64,000 bases of DNA, taken from contig CAKKNE010000001.1 of the NCBI GenBank assembly GCA_918797485.1, forward strand, positions 5,084,001 to 5,148,000. Direction: 5' to 3'. Position numbers and translations under genes: made by a program. This DNA is from Pelagomonas calceolata. Its lineage: Eukaryota > Sar > Pelagophyceae > Pelagomonadales > Pelagomonadaceae. How positions within the stretch are numbered: the stretch's first letter is position 1; every line of letters begins with the position of its first letter. The notes beneath the pieces were generated by a model. It was not told where the DNA came from. It saw only the letters and a list, made by a program, of their open reading frames with translations, and made no database searches. Positions 35,564 to 44,081 of this stretch are shown here, one piece after another.

Positions 35564-36607
35564 TTACCCGCCGCCCCGCACGAGGTCCAAGTACCGCCCC
35601 GCCTTCGCACACAAGGCGTCGAGCGCAGCGTTGTCGCCGCCGCGGCGCGCCGCCTCGACGGCGTCGGCGCCAGCTTTTCGAGCGTCGTCCGCGTCGGACG
35701 GCTCGTCGTCGAAGAGGCCGCCGCGCGGCTTGGCCGGCGACGCGCGGTGGCCGTGGTGGTGCGCGACGAGCAAATCGCGCACCGTGCCGGCGAGTGTGTC
35801 GCGCGTGGCGCGCGTCCGCACCAAGTCCTCCACGAGGGCCTCGCGCTCCGACCGCGCGCTCTGCAGTTCCTCCCTTAATTTCTGCTGCGCTTGCGACGAG
35901 TGCCACGTCTGCAACAGGAGTAACTTGGGCGGCGGCGCCGATGCAAACACCGTCGCGAGGAAGTTCCGCAGGGACAGCACCAGGGCGTCGTGCCACTCCC
36001 GCTTGAAGTAGGGCGCGAAGAGCGGGTCGCGGTCGGGCCGCGGCACGTGCGGCATGGCGAACCACTCGCGCCAGCGCGCGCCGTTGCGCGCGTCGACGGG
36101 CGGCGGCTTGGTTGGTCGGTCGTCGTCATCATATAAAGCCCAGACGACCTCGGCGTCCTGCTTTGGTGCTGATGGCGGTTTGCTGGTCGCGTCGGCGGCG
36201 TCGCGGCGGGCGAGCTCCGTCAGGAGTTGCGTCGCCTTCTGGCGCTCGCCTCTTTTCACCGCGGCCACGCAGTAGGCCCTATACACACCCCGTTCCAACG
36301 CTTGCGCGTGTGCCGTCATCTCCGCGTCCAGGCGCCGGAAGAAGCGACTCGAGAGAAAATCCCACGCATCGAGCAAAGCCGCGTGGTCCAGCGTCTGGAT
36401 AGGTTTCAATAAAGCGTCGGTGGCGAAGGTTGCGTCGTAGGCGCCCCGTCTCGTGGCGTCGTCCGCTCTCGCGGCGTTGAGCGCGCGAAAGACCTCGTTG
36501 AAACCGCGAAAGGCGACGTATTCGAGGACGACCTCGTCGGCGGCGTCGAGGGCTTTGCGTTGCGCCGACGGGCTGGTTGTTGTTTCTGGTGTGGCCATTT
36601 GTGCCAT
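35564..36607 (-). CDS. WDR91-like N-terminal domain protein lacking WD40 repeats
   Basis: 347 residues. VVLEYVAFRGFNEVFRALNAA, LLDAWDFLSSRFFRRL, WFAMPHVPRPDRDPLFAPYF and WHDALVLSLRNFLATVF match the N-terminal region of WDR91, an endosomal regulator of Rab7/PI3K conversion in animals. A short coiled coil follows (QAQQKLREELQSARSEREALV) and then a disordered tail. Animal WDR91 continues into a WD40 propeller (total ~750 residues); none is found here or in the next gene. Either the propeller is a separate gene or was lost. Confidence 0.7.
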   Translation of the reverse strand: MAQMATPETTTSPSAQRKALDAADEVVLEYVAFRGFNEVFRALNAARADDATRRGAYDATFATDALLKPIQTLDHAALLDAWDFLSSRFFRRLDAEMTAHAQALERGVYRAYCVAAVKRGERQKATQLLTELARRDAADATSKPPSAPKQDAEVVWALYDDDDRPTKPPPVDARNGARWREWFAMPHVPRPDRDPLFAPYFKREWHDALVLSLRNFLATVFASAPPPKLLLLQTWHSSQAQQKLREELQSARSEREALVEDLVRTRATRDTLAGTVRDLLVAHHHGHRASPAKPRGGLFDDEPSDADDARKAGADAVEAARRGGDNAALDALCAKAGRYLDLVRGGG

Positions 36608-36938
36608 CGCTGCGCGCGTTTTTTTACTGTCGCGTCTGGCGTGAGCAGGGCTGCACCCAAATCACCCAAATCAATGAATGTGCTGTAAAAGCTGGCTACC
36701 GATGGATTGCTGTCGCTGCGGCTGCAGTGATACCACGAATAACGATGCCCAAGCACCTCACAAGCTTTGGCAGCTTTGTTTTCTTCTGCTTGCAAAATGC
36801 TGGGCTTGCTAGTGCCTTACAAGCGCTAGCTGCGGCTGCGGCCAAGCCGCGTTTTGCCGCATCGATTGCAGAAACAGGTCAAAGACATCAAATTGTTGAA
36901 CAAGTGCCGCTGCACAGCGCAAGCGCAAGTGCAGCAAC
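36608..36938. other. 331-bp divergent intergenic region
   Basis: Between the WDR91-like and PRMT9-like starts. It contains palindrome copy 10; nothing else is apparent. Confidence 0.5.
36808..36830 (+). promoter_or_regulatory. Palindromic upstream element, copy 10
   Basis: GCTAGTGCCTTACAAG then CGCTAGC; 201 bases from the ATG at 36607 and 109 from that at 36939. Confidence 0.7.
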
Positions 36939-38960
36939 ATGGAAGACACAGTGCCGCCAGCCGCAGCACAAGCCATCATCACAGCCTCCAACCTCCTCAA
37001 CGACGAGCAGCAGTGCCACAAAGCCGCGGCCCACTTCACCCAAGCCTTTCGACTCGCACCGCAACTAGCAACGGCATTCGCGGAGGAGTTCGCGGAGGCG
37101 GCGGACGCGCTCGCCACGCACCGGTCGCAAAACAAAGGCAGTGAGGAGGCGTGGCGCGCCGTCGTGGGCGCCTACCTGACCTGCATCAACGCCTGCCCCG
37201 CCAACGCCCTGCTCCTGACGCGCCTCGGCGTCGCCGCGCACGCGCGCGGCAAGCTCGTGGAGGCGCGGGCGGCGTTCGTGAAAGCGGCGACCCTCGACGA
37301 CGCCGTCGCGGCCGAGGCGGCGCGACGGTGCGGCGCCGCGCTCATAGAAAACTGGCACTGACGCATGCTCGCGGACACGGCGCGGAACGAGTTCTTCGCC
37401 GGTGCGGTGGCGCGGGCGGTCGCCGCCGGGGCAACGACCGTCTTGGACGTCGGGAGCGGGACCGGATTATTGGCGATGGCCGCGGCGCGGGCCGGCGCGG
37501 CGCGCGTCGACGCCGTCGAGCGGTGCCCGGCGATGGCGCGCGTCTGCAGCGAGGTGCTGCGCCTGAATAGGAGCGACGTCACCCTGCACTGCGCCGAGTC
37601 GACGCGTTACGGAACGGATATCAGGTACGACGTCGTCGTCGCCGAGGTCGTCGACGCCGCTTTGTTTGGCGAGGGCTGCCTCGCGACGCTGGCTGATGTT
37701 TCAAAGCGGCTGGCGCACGATACAACGAAAATTATACCGCGACGCGCCGCGTTGTACGCCGTCGCGGTGCAGTCGCCCGAGCTGCGGAGCCGCTACGCGG
37801 CCGGAGCCGCGCGGGCGCGCGAGCCGTATACGGTGTGCGACCTCGACGCGACGCCCCATACGAAACTGGCGACGTTGGACCTCGGCGAGCTCGACTTGGT
37901 AAGTGTCGCCCTGCAGGGCAGACGGGAGACGGTGCTCGGCGAGGCCGAGGCTGTTGTAATGCAAGGGGGGCGCCTCGAGGGCTTCGCCGTGTACTTCGAG
38001 CTGCGAGACGGGGACGCGCGGCTCACGACGGCGCCGGCCCTCTACGCCGGGAATACACCGCGTGCGGTGTCCTGGACCCAGGCCCTCTTCCACGTCGACG
38101 CCGCGCCCGTCGTCAAGGCGGGCGACGTTTTGAGATTAAGAGCGTCGGTCGCGCCCGACGGCGGCATCGACGTCCTGCGGCTGGCCTACGGCATCAACGA
38201 CGCGCCCTCCCAAGCGACGGCCGCCGTGAGCGACGACGCCCCGTCCGCCGACGACGTCGAGCGCGCGAACGATGGCGTCTACGCCGCGGCGCACGCGCGC
38301 GCCGTGCAAAAGGCAGTCGCCGAGACGAACGCCCCGGTCTGCGAGTGCGGTCTGTTCGCCGGGTCGACTCCAACGCCGGGTCAGGTCGTCGTCTCCCACG
38401 CGCCCGTCGAGGCTTCCGGGCTCCTGCGGCCGGCTGCTTTTGACCTGCCGCTCGCGCGGGCCGTCCGCGTCGTGCCGCGCGCGGCGACGTGCGTGGGCCG
38501 CCTCGTCGCGTCTCCATCATTGCGACGGGCCTACTTCTGCGACGAGGCGCTGGGTTTCGACGTCAAGCCGCTGAACGCCTTCGCGTCGCCTATCGCAAGG
38601 GACGTCGACCCGCGCGCGTTCTCTGATTTGACGTACCTGACGGCGACGGGTATGGTACGCCGCGTCGATTTTGTGACAGGAGCGGACCCGGCCGCGGTGC
38701 CCGAGGCGTGTTCGTTAGACGTCGCGACGACAGGCGTCGCCGACGCTCTCTTATATTGGTGGCGCCTCGGCTACGACGCGGAGTCGCTCTCGACGCGGCC
38801 CGACCTGGATGGGGGCGGGCCCCTGTCGCACTGGCGCTGCGCGGCGTGCGTCCTGCGGCCGGGCTTGTCTGTGAGTGATGGTGATACAGTGCGGATTGCG
38901 TGCGCGGTGCGGTTCGGGTGCCTGGAGGTGTTGTCCGCGGAGGTGTTGTCTTCTGAGTGA
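36939..38960 (+). CDS. PRMT9: PRMT9-like protein arginine methyltransferase, with in-frame TGA
   Basis: Two collinear same-frame open stretches, 36939-37358 and 37362-38960, separated only by TGA at 37359-37361. The first (140 residues) is TPR-like, as at the N terminus of PRMT9. Across the stop the text ENWH-stop-RMLADTARNEFF lines up with the WH-x-x-MLND-x-x-RN entry to the PRMT9 methyltransferase domain. Then come VLDVGSGTGLLAMAAARAGA (SAM site), VVVAEVVDAALFGEGCLATL (double-E region with the VDxxLFGEG wording of PRMT9), the beta barrel, and a second degenerate methyltransferase half. PRMT9 symmetrically dimethylates splicing factor SF3B2 in animals. The TGA may be a sequencing error, an allele, or read-through (TGA followed by C is a leaky context). 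Confidence 0.8.
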
Positions 38961-39021
38961 GTAGTTTTGTCCTAAGCGTTGGTAAGTTTTATTAACTGGC
39001 GGCGACGGCGTGCCGCATATA

Positions 39022-39384
39022 CTAGTCGAGGCGCCACGGCGGGAGAATTGTGCCGAAGAGCTCGAGGCCGCGGATGTGCATGCATCGAAAAGGCCGGTGG
39101 CTTTGCGGAGGCATCAGCCGGATCCGGAAGCGGGTCGAGGCGCCGGCGACGCCCAAGTGCCGAAAAATAACGGGGTGGGTGCGCCCGCTATAATTCCCGC
39201 CAGGCCACGGACTGTGCGCGCAGAAGTAGAGCTGGCGCCATTCCCCACCATCGAAGGCCTCGAACGTCCAATCGAAAAAGTGTTCTGCAGCGCAGGTGGA
39301 AAATCCGAAGCTGAACGCTGTAACTTGCAACTGGAACGGGAGATCATACTGAATCGAAGAGTCCGTTGTAAGAACTTCTACCAT
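39022..39384 (-). CDS. Discoidin-like (F5/8 type C-like) domain fragment
   Basis: 120 residues from the ATG at 39384. FFDWTFEAFDGGEWRQLYFC, then RTHPVIFRHLGVAGASTRFRI and FRCMHIRGLELFGTILPPW follow the pattern of galactose-binding-like domains that end many BTB/kelch and HECT-type proteins (W-x-L-E-x-SxDGxxW, then FRI, then GxEFYGxL). Only the C-terminal ~110 residues of the fold are present, and the frame stays open upstream into the antisense of the REEP gene. It is either a short gene or the last exon/remnant of a larger one. The start lies 36 bases from the REEP ATG. Confidence 0.5.
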   Translation of the reverse strand: MVEVLTTDSSIQYDLPFQLQVTAFSFGFSTCAAEHFFDWTFEAFDGGEWRQLYFCAHSPWPGGNYSGRTHPVIFRHLGVAGASTRFRIRLMPPQSHRPFRCMHIRGLELFGTILPPWRLD

Positions 39385-39420
39385 GCGGCGATTATGATCC
39401 TCATGTGGCTCCAGCTCCCG

Positions 39421-40173
39421 ATGACGGACGGGGCGTCCCTGATGTACGATAAAGTTACCAAGAAGATCGCCGTGCCGTTACTCGAGCCTTATGTCTCAAA
39501 ATTCAACGACGGCTCCATCCTCGGCTCCATCGCCAAGTTCATAGGCTTCGGCGTCAGCGCTAGTCATGTCATGTTCCTCTACTTCATCTTCATCATCCTA
39601 CCGTCGAGCGTGGAGCGTTTCATCGTCGTCGTCACGGGCTGCCTCTATCCCATCGCGGCGTCGATCGTGGCGGTCACGACGGACATGGCCAACGACGACA
39701 CGCAGTGGCTCGTGTATTGGGTATGCTTCGCCAGTACGCACCTGCGCGGAAATCGAATCTGAGTTTGAGTAGGGCGCCAGGACGACCGATGCGTCACCCA
39801 AGCCATCGACGCGACGTCCCTGCCCCCCACAGGTATGTACCTCGTCATGCTCGCCTCGGACGACATATTGTACTGGATCCCGGGCTACCACTCGGCGATG
39901 CTCACGTTCGTCTGTTACCTTATGTTGCCGGCACGCTCACCCGCGCAGAAATTAAGAGATATCACGCCGTCGACGAGACATGTCACACAGGTGTTCAACG
40001 GCGCCGACTCCATCTTCCGCGGCATCCTCGTGCCCGTCTTCGGTTTGAAAGCTCAGCTACTCCGCCGCGACGCGCGCGTTCTCGCCGAGGAGACGACCAA
40101 GGGCCTCACGGAAGAGCAAAAGGCCGCCGTGGTGGCGTCGTTCAACGAAGGCGTAGCCAAGAAGACGAACTAA
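39421..40173 (+). CDS. HVA22/REEP (TB2/DP1) family membrane protein, two introner-type introns
   Basis: Exons 39421-39733, 39833-39930 and 39991-40173 join in frame to 197 residues. After splicing the core reads GCLYPIAASIVAV, DDTQWLVYWVCFASMYLVML, DDILYWIPGYHSAMLTFVCY and LMLPVFNGADSIFRG, the TB2/DP1/HVA22 signature (YP ... YWV-x-F ... W-x-P-x-Y ... LP-x-x-GA). These hairpin proteins shape tubular ER. The 60-base second intron is a multiple of three without a stop, so it could be retained, but removal restores the conserved LMLP-(x)-NGA spacing. N-terminal hydrophobic segments extend the usual family layout. Confidence 0.82.
39734..39832 (+). mobile_element. Introner-type intron 1 of the REEP gene
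   Basis: Element 39742-39832 starts CTGCGCGGAAATCGAA and ends CCCCCCACAG. Flanking 8-mers GTACGCAC and GTATGTAC differ at two positions. The core AGCCATCGACGCGACGTC is present. GT-AG splicing from 39734. Confidence 0.75.
39931..39990 (+). mobile_element. Short introner-derived intron 2 of the REEP gene
   Basis: 60 bases, GC donor and CACAG acceptor. The internal CCGCGCAGAAATTAA matches the element start CTGCGTGGAAATCAA at 11 of 15 positions, and ACGCCGTCGACGAGACATG matches the core. It is a reduced copy. Confidence 0.55.
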
Positions 40174-40209
40174 CGTCTCACAAGCCCCTCCCCTCTAACA
40201 ACTCCTCAT

Positions 40210-41190
40210 TTACTCGGACATATCACATCGAACGACCGTCACCACCGTCCCGCGCCGTCGACCCTGAGAGGACGCGGCACAAATGGCAGGCTTCTCCCCG
40301 CCGCGGCAGCGCGCCGCCCACGCCCCGAGCTGCTTCTTGAAGCCCGCGTTCGGGCGGCACTGCGGCCGCCGATTCTGGACGATGCGGAGCGCCTCGCCGG
40401 CGGACAAGGAGCCGCTCCAGATGAGATAGGCGGCGACGGACGTGCATGCCCGCGACACGCCGGCCCCGCAGTGGACGTACGCGATTTCTCGCGCCCGTCG
40501 AGCTTCGTCGAGGAAAGCTGCGATCTGTGGAAACGCGTTCGCGAGCGGCGCATTCTCGTCGTCGCGGCAGACGACGTGCAAGTGATGCGTCACGAACGCA
40601 GGCAGCGTGCGAGGCGTGTCTGCGGTGACGACGGAACACACTCGACTAATCTTCTGCTCCCGGAGCACGCGGCAGTCGTCGTTGAGAGCCGCCCAGCCGC
40701 CTACGTATAAATATTCGAGGACCTGGTGCACGAGCGCAAATTTTCCGGGTCGGGCGCGTTTCAGCCGCCGCCGCATCTCGTCGCCGAGGCCCGCGTCCGT
40801 GAGGGCCGCGGCGGCCGCTTCCCTCGCACGTTCGCATGCCGCATCGCCGTCCTCGTTCGTGACCGCCATGCGCAGCTTGTCGACGGCCTCACGCGCCACC
40901 ACATGTGCGTCGCTCGTCGCCTCGGCGTCGTCCAGCGCCTCCGCGGCGACGTAAGCAAACATTAACAGGCGGCCAGCGGCCTTTTTTCCCTTCGTCTTAT
41001 CCTTGGCAGCCGCCGCCGCGACGTGAAGGGTGCTGGCAGCCATGGTGTCGTCGTAGAGGAGAGTATGTGCCGATTTGCCCGTGATAGGTGCGAGAAGGGC
41101 CGCGTTTGCTGCCGCGTTTTTTGCAATGCGTCGTCCGACTGCCGGGGCCCAGCCGGGGCTGCCCCTCGGCGCTCGGCCATGCTCCGCCAT
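40210..41190 (-). CDS. Dual-specificity protein phosphatase
   Basis: 326 residues from the ATG at 41190. The C-terminal ~180 residues are a DUSP domain: VLEYLYVGGWAALNDDCRVL, ISRVCSVVTADTP, and the catalytic loop AYVHCGAGVSRACTSVAAYL (HCxxGxxR with Cys and Arg), followed by SAGEALRIVQNRRPQCRPNAGF. The N-terminal ~150 residues are Ala-rich helices (DDAEATSDAHVVAREAVDKL) of unknown role. It should dephosphorylate Tyr and Ser/Thr on signalling kinases. Confidence 0.88.
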   Translation of the reverse strand: MAEHGRAPRGSPGWAPAVGRRIAKNAAANAALLAPITGKSAHTLLYDDTMAASTLHVAAAAAKDKTKGKKAAGRLLMFAYVAAEALDDAEATSDAHVVAREAVDKLRMAVTNEDGDAACERAREAAAAALTDAGLGDEMRRRLKRARPGKFALVHQVLEYLYVGGWAALNDDCRVLREQKISRVCSVVTADTPRTLPAFVTHHLHVVCRDDENAPLANAFPQIAAFLDEARRAREIAYVHCGAGVSRACTSVAAYLIWSGSLSAGEALRIVQNRRPQCRPNAGFKKQLGAWAARCRGGEKPAICAASSQGRRRGTVVTVVRCDMSE

Positions 41191-41351
41191 TGGTACAGCT
41201 GCTGGCTGCCCTGCCTCGATCACGACTTGTCACGATGTCACGCAGGCGTCGTCCAGAGCTGGTCCTCACTGAGAATGTATCGGAACTGTGTCAGATTCCT
41301 CGGGGGGCAGCACTACTGCCGTGTATGGCGGCGCGGGGGGCAAACTGGCTT

Positions 41352-41375
41352 GCTAGTGTCTTACAGGCCGCTAGC
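41352..41375 (+). promoter_or_regulatory. Palindromic upstream element, copy 11
   Basis: GCTAGTGTCTTACAGG then CCGCTAGC, 162 bases upstream of the DUSP ATG; the other side is the 3' end of MVK. Confidence 0.7.
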
Positions 41376-41432
41376 TGCGCTTTTTAGTCGTCGACGCGAC
41401 ATGGCGTGCTGGAGACTAATAGAAATCCTAAA

Positions 41433-42428
41433 TTACGCGAGGAACGTCGTCCAGACCTGGGGCGCGAGCTTGGACAAAGCCTCCTTCACCTTGTCCTGGA
41501 CCGCCGCCGACGGCGTCAGCGCGATCATCAACCCCCCTCGCCCGGTGCCGCTCATCTTCGCGCCAATAGCACCGGCAGACCGCGCCGCGTCCACCAAAGC
41601 GTCTAATTCCGGACAGGACACCGTGAGCTCTTGACACAACGCGTGGTTCTCGTCGAGACATTTCCCGAGTGCGTTGACGTCGCCCGCGTCCAATGCACTC
41701 TCCCCTCTTTTCAATAGAGCCTCGTACTTCGTCAACAACCCCGCGAACCAAGCTTCATCCGCTTCTTTCTTCGCTCTAACATCACCGACAACAGTTGTGG
41801 TCGAGGCGGTAATCCCCGTCGACGCATAAACAATTCTAATGGGCTCCCTCAGTTTCTTCTTCTCGAAGATCGGCGCGCCGTCCGTCCGACAAAACCGTAA
41901 AACCCCACCGAACGTCGCCGCCGTGTTGTCAATGCCCGACGGCGTGCCGTGGTAGCCCTTTTCGCCCTCGTAGCCGGCCGCGTTTATCTCGTCCTCGCTC
42001 ATTTTCAGTGGTAGAGCACGGCCCACTGCTCTAGCCAAGGCCACGACCTGCGCCGCCGACGCGCCGATGCCCGAGACGGCGCAGAGGTCGCCGCCGAACG
42101 TAAGTTTTACTCCCCGCTTGGTAGTATCCACGTTCAGATGCTTCAGCGTGAGCTGGATGGCCTCCTGCGCCTCGTCGGCCTTTTTGACCTTGTAGTGCGG
42201 CACCGCCGGCCGCTCGTCGATTACTGTGAGGCCCGGTTCCTCCAGAAATTCGCAGTCGCAGTCCGTGTACGCGGCGACCGCGCCGACCAATGCGGGCACC
42301 TTGTAGACCACGAAGTGCTCTCCGAATAATATGAGCTTACCATAACCGCGGCACTGCGCTAGTGCTCGTGCTCCGATGGCCTCGTGCCTCGCGCGTTTTG
42401 CGGCTGGTGATTCGCCGGCGTCTGCCAT
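41433..42428 (-). CDS. MVK: Mevalonate kinase
   Basis: 331 residues. GHMP-kinase motifs: GKLILFGEHFVVYKVPALVGAV (N-terminal Gly-Glu-His), the ATP loop AVSGIGASAAQVVALARAV, HGTPSGIDNTAATFGG, and KMSGTGRGGLMIALTP near the C terminus. It phosphorylates mevalonate in the cytosolic isoprenoid pathway. Length is close to the family (~330-400). There is no obvious targeting leader. Confidence 0.93.
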   Translation of the reverse strand: MADAGESPAAKRARHEAIGARALAQCRGYGKLILFGEHFVVYKVPALVGAVAAYTDCDCEFLEEPGLTVIDERPAVPHYKVKKADEAQEAIQLTLKHLNVDTTKRGVKLTFGGDLCAVSGIGASAAQVVALARAVGRALPLKMSEDEINAAGYEGEKGYHGTPSGIDNTAATFGGVLRFCRTDGAPIFEKKKLREPIRIVYASTGITASTTTVVGDVRAKKEADEAWFAGLLTKYEALLKRGESALDAGDVNALGKCLDENHALCQELTVSCPELDALVDAARSAGAIGAKMSGTGRGGLMIALTPSAAVQDKVKEALSKLAPQVWTTFLA

Positions 42429-42545
42429 TGTCTTGTCTGCTCGATGGCGTGGCTGTGTGGCTGCAGCACGCTTGCGATATCACACCTTACGCTAATGCAG
42501 GCGTAGTAGGCGTAATCGTTAAACGTGCAAGCGCACGCCGGAAAT

Positions 42546-42568
42546 GCTAGCGTCCAGTAAGGCACTAG
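42546..42568 (-). promoter_or_regulatory. Palindromic upstream element, copy 12
   Basis: GCTAGCGTCCAGTAAG then GCACTAG; 118 bases from the MVK ATG and 141 from the ATG at 42709. Confidence 0.65.
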
Positions 42569-42708
42569 AAAGCTACGCACGAAGCCCCAAAGCTCACGTC
42601 GCACTGATACGCGTGCTAATCGTCGTTTGGTACAGACGCGGGAGTCGTTTCGCAGCGTATACTGTCCACGGCTACTCTACGGCTGCTCATACCACGGGTA
42701 ACATTGTA

Positions 42709-44069
42709 ATGGCAGCCCACCATGTCATGCCGAGACTCGTCGGTTTCGCGCTCGCGCTGCTCGCAAAAGCGCAGCAAACCAACCGCTCGACAAATGGCAC
42801 GAACGTCTCACGACAAAACGACTGCGCCAAGCGGCCGGGCCTCCCGCCGGACTTTCCCGCGCTCTACGAGGAATTAAATAATGGCTCGTACAGCGAGCGG
42901 CTCTACGGTGCGCGGCACAAGCTGCCGCGCTGCTCGCAGCTGCGCCTGCTCTGGCTGTCGCTCATGGACAACGCTACGTTAAGGACGATCCATTTATGTG
43001 GCGACAAGGGCATGGTGCCCCGGCCCATCCCGCCGCGGCTGCTCTACTTCCCGTTCACCTACGAGTACAAGGATTCGGCGATGGTCCCCACTTTACTAGG
43101 AAACGCGCCCGACCTGCGGGACCCGCCGCTCGAGCCGTGGGGGCTTCCGTCGAACGCGTGGGTCGAGGTCACGCACTGCCCCGTCGGCGCCTGCGTGGAA
43201 ATCAACCAGTGAGTGAGGTTATCCTGAGGAATATTGCGGAGACCTCCGTGCGCCTCCACGCCATCGAGCAGACGCGGTCATGGGAACAACGTCGCGTCGA
43301 TGGCGTAGAATCTCCACGCCATCGAGCAGACGCGGTCATGGGAACAACGTCGCGACGAAGGCGTGGGGCGCCTGAAGTTTGATTTCCACGCAGGTCGGCG
43401 CCGAGGGCGAGAACTTGTATTTCTACCGCATGCCGGGCAGCGGCCTCTCGATCTACACGGGTCATGTCCTCGTGCTCAACAAGAACGCCCCGAAAAATAC
43501 CCAGGCCTCAAATAAAAGCTTCTACAAGACGGAGAACGAGTTCCGCGGCCCCGGCGAGCCCATGCGTAAAAGGTTCGAGCGCGTCAAAAGTGAAGGCTTC
43601 GACACGGTCCACGCGCCCCAATCCAAGGGCCTGGGCCAGGAGATTCTGGCCCTGCGCCACGCGGGCCAATCCCTCGGCAGGAGGGGGCATCGGATCAACG
43701 GCCACGATCTCGTGAAGGCCGGCCACATGCGGTGCGGCCAGCCGCCCGACGTCCGCGTCTGCGCCTGTGTGGAAATCAAAATTTTACGGCGCGTTCGTGC
43801 TGAATCGTCGCGTCGTCCTCCACGCCATCGACGCGACGCCTGCTCGATGGCATGGCGATGTCGGTTCCTCACCGCACCCGACGCACTGGTTGATTTCCAC
43901 ACAGGTCTGCGCGCCGGATGAGCCCGCAGCTTTGTTACATGAGGCCTGCCCGCCGTGGAACTCGCACCGCCCCGGTGAGCGGCTCACGGAGAAGAACCGG
44001 GAGCATATTCTACATGAGGTCGAGGGCCACGGCATCCACAGCTGCTGGAAGGGCGGCGACGACAGCGTC
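42709..44069 (+). CDS. Secreted protein of an algal unknown family, two introner-type introns; frame continues into FBPase
   Basis: Exons 42709-43182, 43394-43756 and from 43905 join in frame. A leader MPRLVGFALALLAKAQQ suggests secretion, with N-glycosylation-type sites (NRST, NGTN). The core WVEVTHCPVGAEGENLYFYR, MPGSGLSIYTGHVLVLN and EGFDTVHAP ... EILALRH resembles a stramenopile/haptophyte family whose members carry a W-x-E-x-x-HC ... PGSG ... G-D-S-V-Q ... E-I pattern; function unknown. No stop separates it from the phosphatase downstream, so the end given (before the Met at 44070) is arbitrary. It may be one fusion gene or two genes with an unseen boundary. Confidence 0.65.
43183..43393 (+). 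mobile_element. Introner-type intron with perfect target duplication
   Basis: Element 43191-43393 (203 bp) begins CTGCGTGGAAATCAA and ends with its near-perfect inverse, TTTGATTTCCACGCAG. It is flanked by identical 8-mers GTCGGCGC at 43183 and 43394. It has two 58-bp units (from 43257 and 43315). Splicing at the GT of the first target copy restores CP-VGAE. Confidence 0.88.
43757..43904 (+). mobile_element. Introner-type intron with perfect target duplication
   Basis: Element 43765-43904 (140 bp) begins CTGTGTGGAAATCAA and ends TTGATTTCCACACAG. It is flanked by identical GTCTGCGC at 43757 and 43905. The core GCCATCGACGCGACG pairs with TCGATGGCATGG. GT-AG splicing. Confidence 0.88.
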
Positions 44070-44081
44070 ATGGAGAACCCG

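Noticed and set aside
35491-36011. Plus-strand frames antisense to the WDR91-like gene
   Set aside because: Arg/Pro/Ala noise overlapping a recognised gene.
37359-37361. Selenocysteine as the sole explanation of the PRMT9 TGA
   Set aside because: The aligned residue in the family is not Cys and no SECIS was identified by eye; allele, error or read-through remain equally likely.
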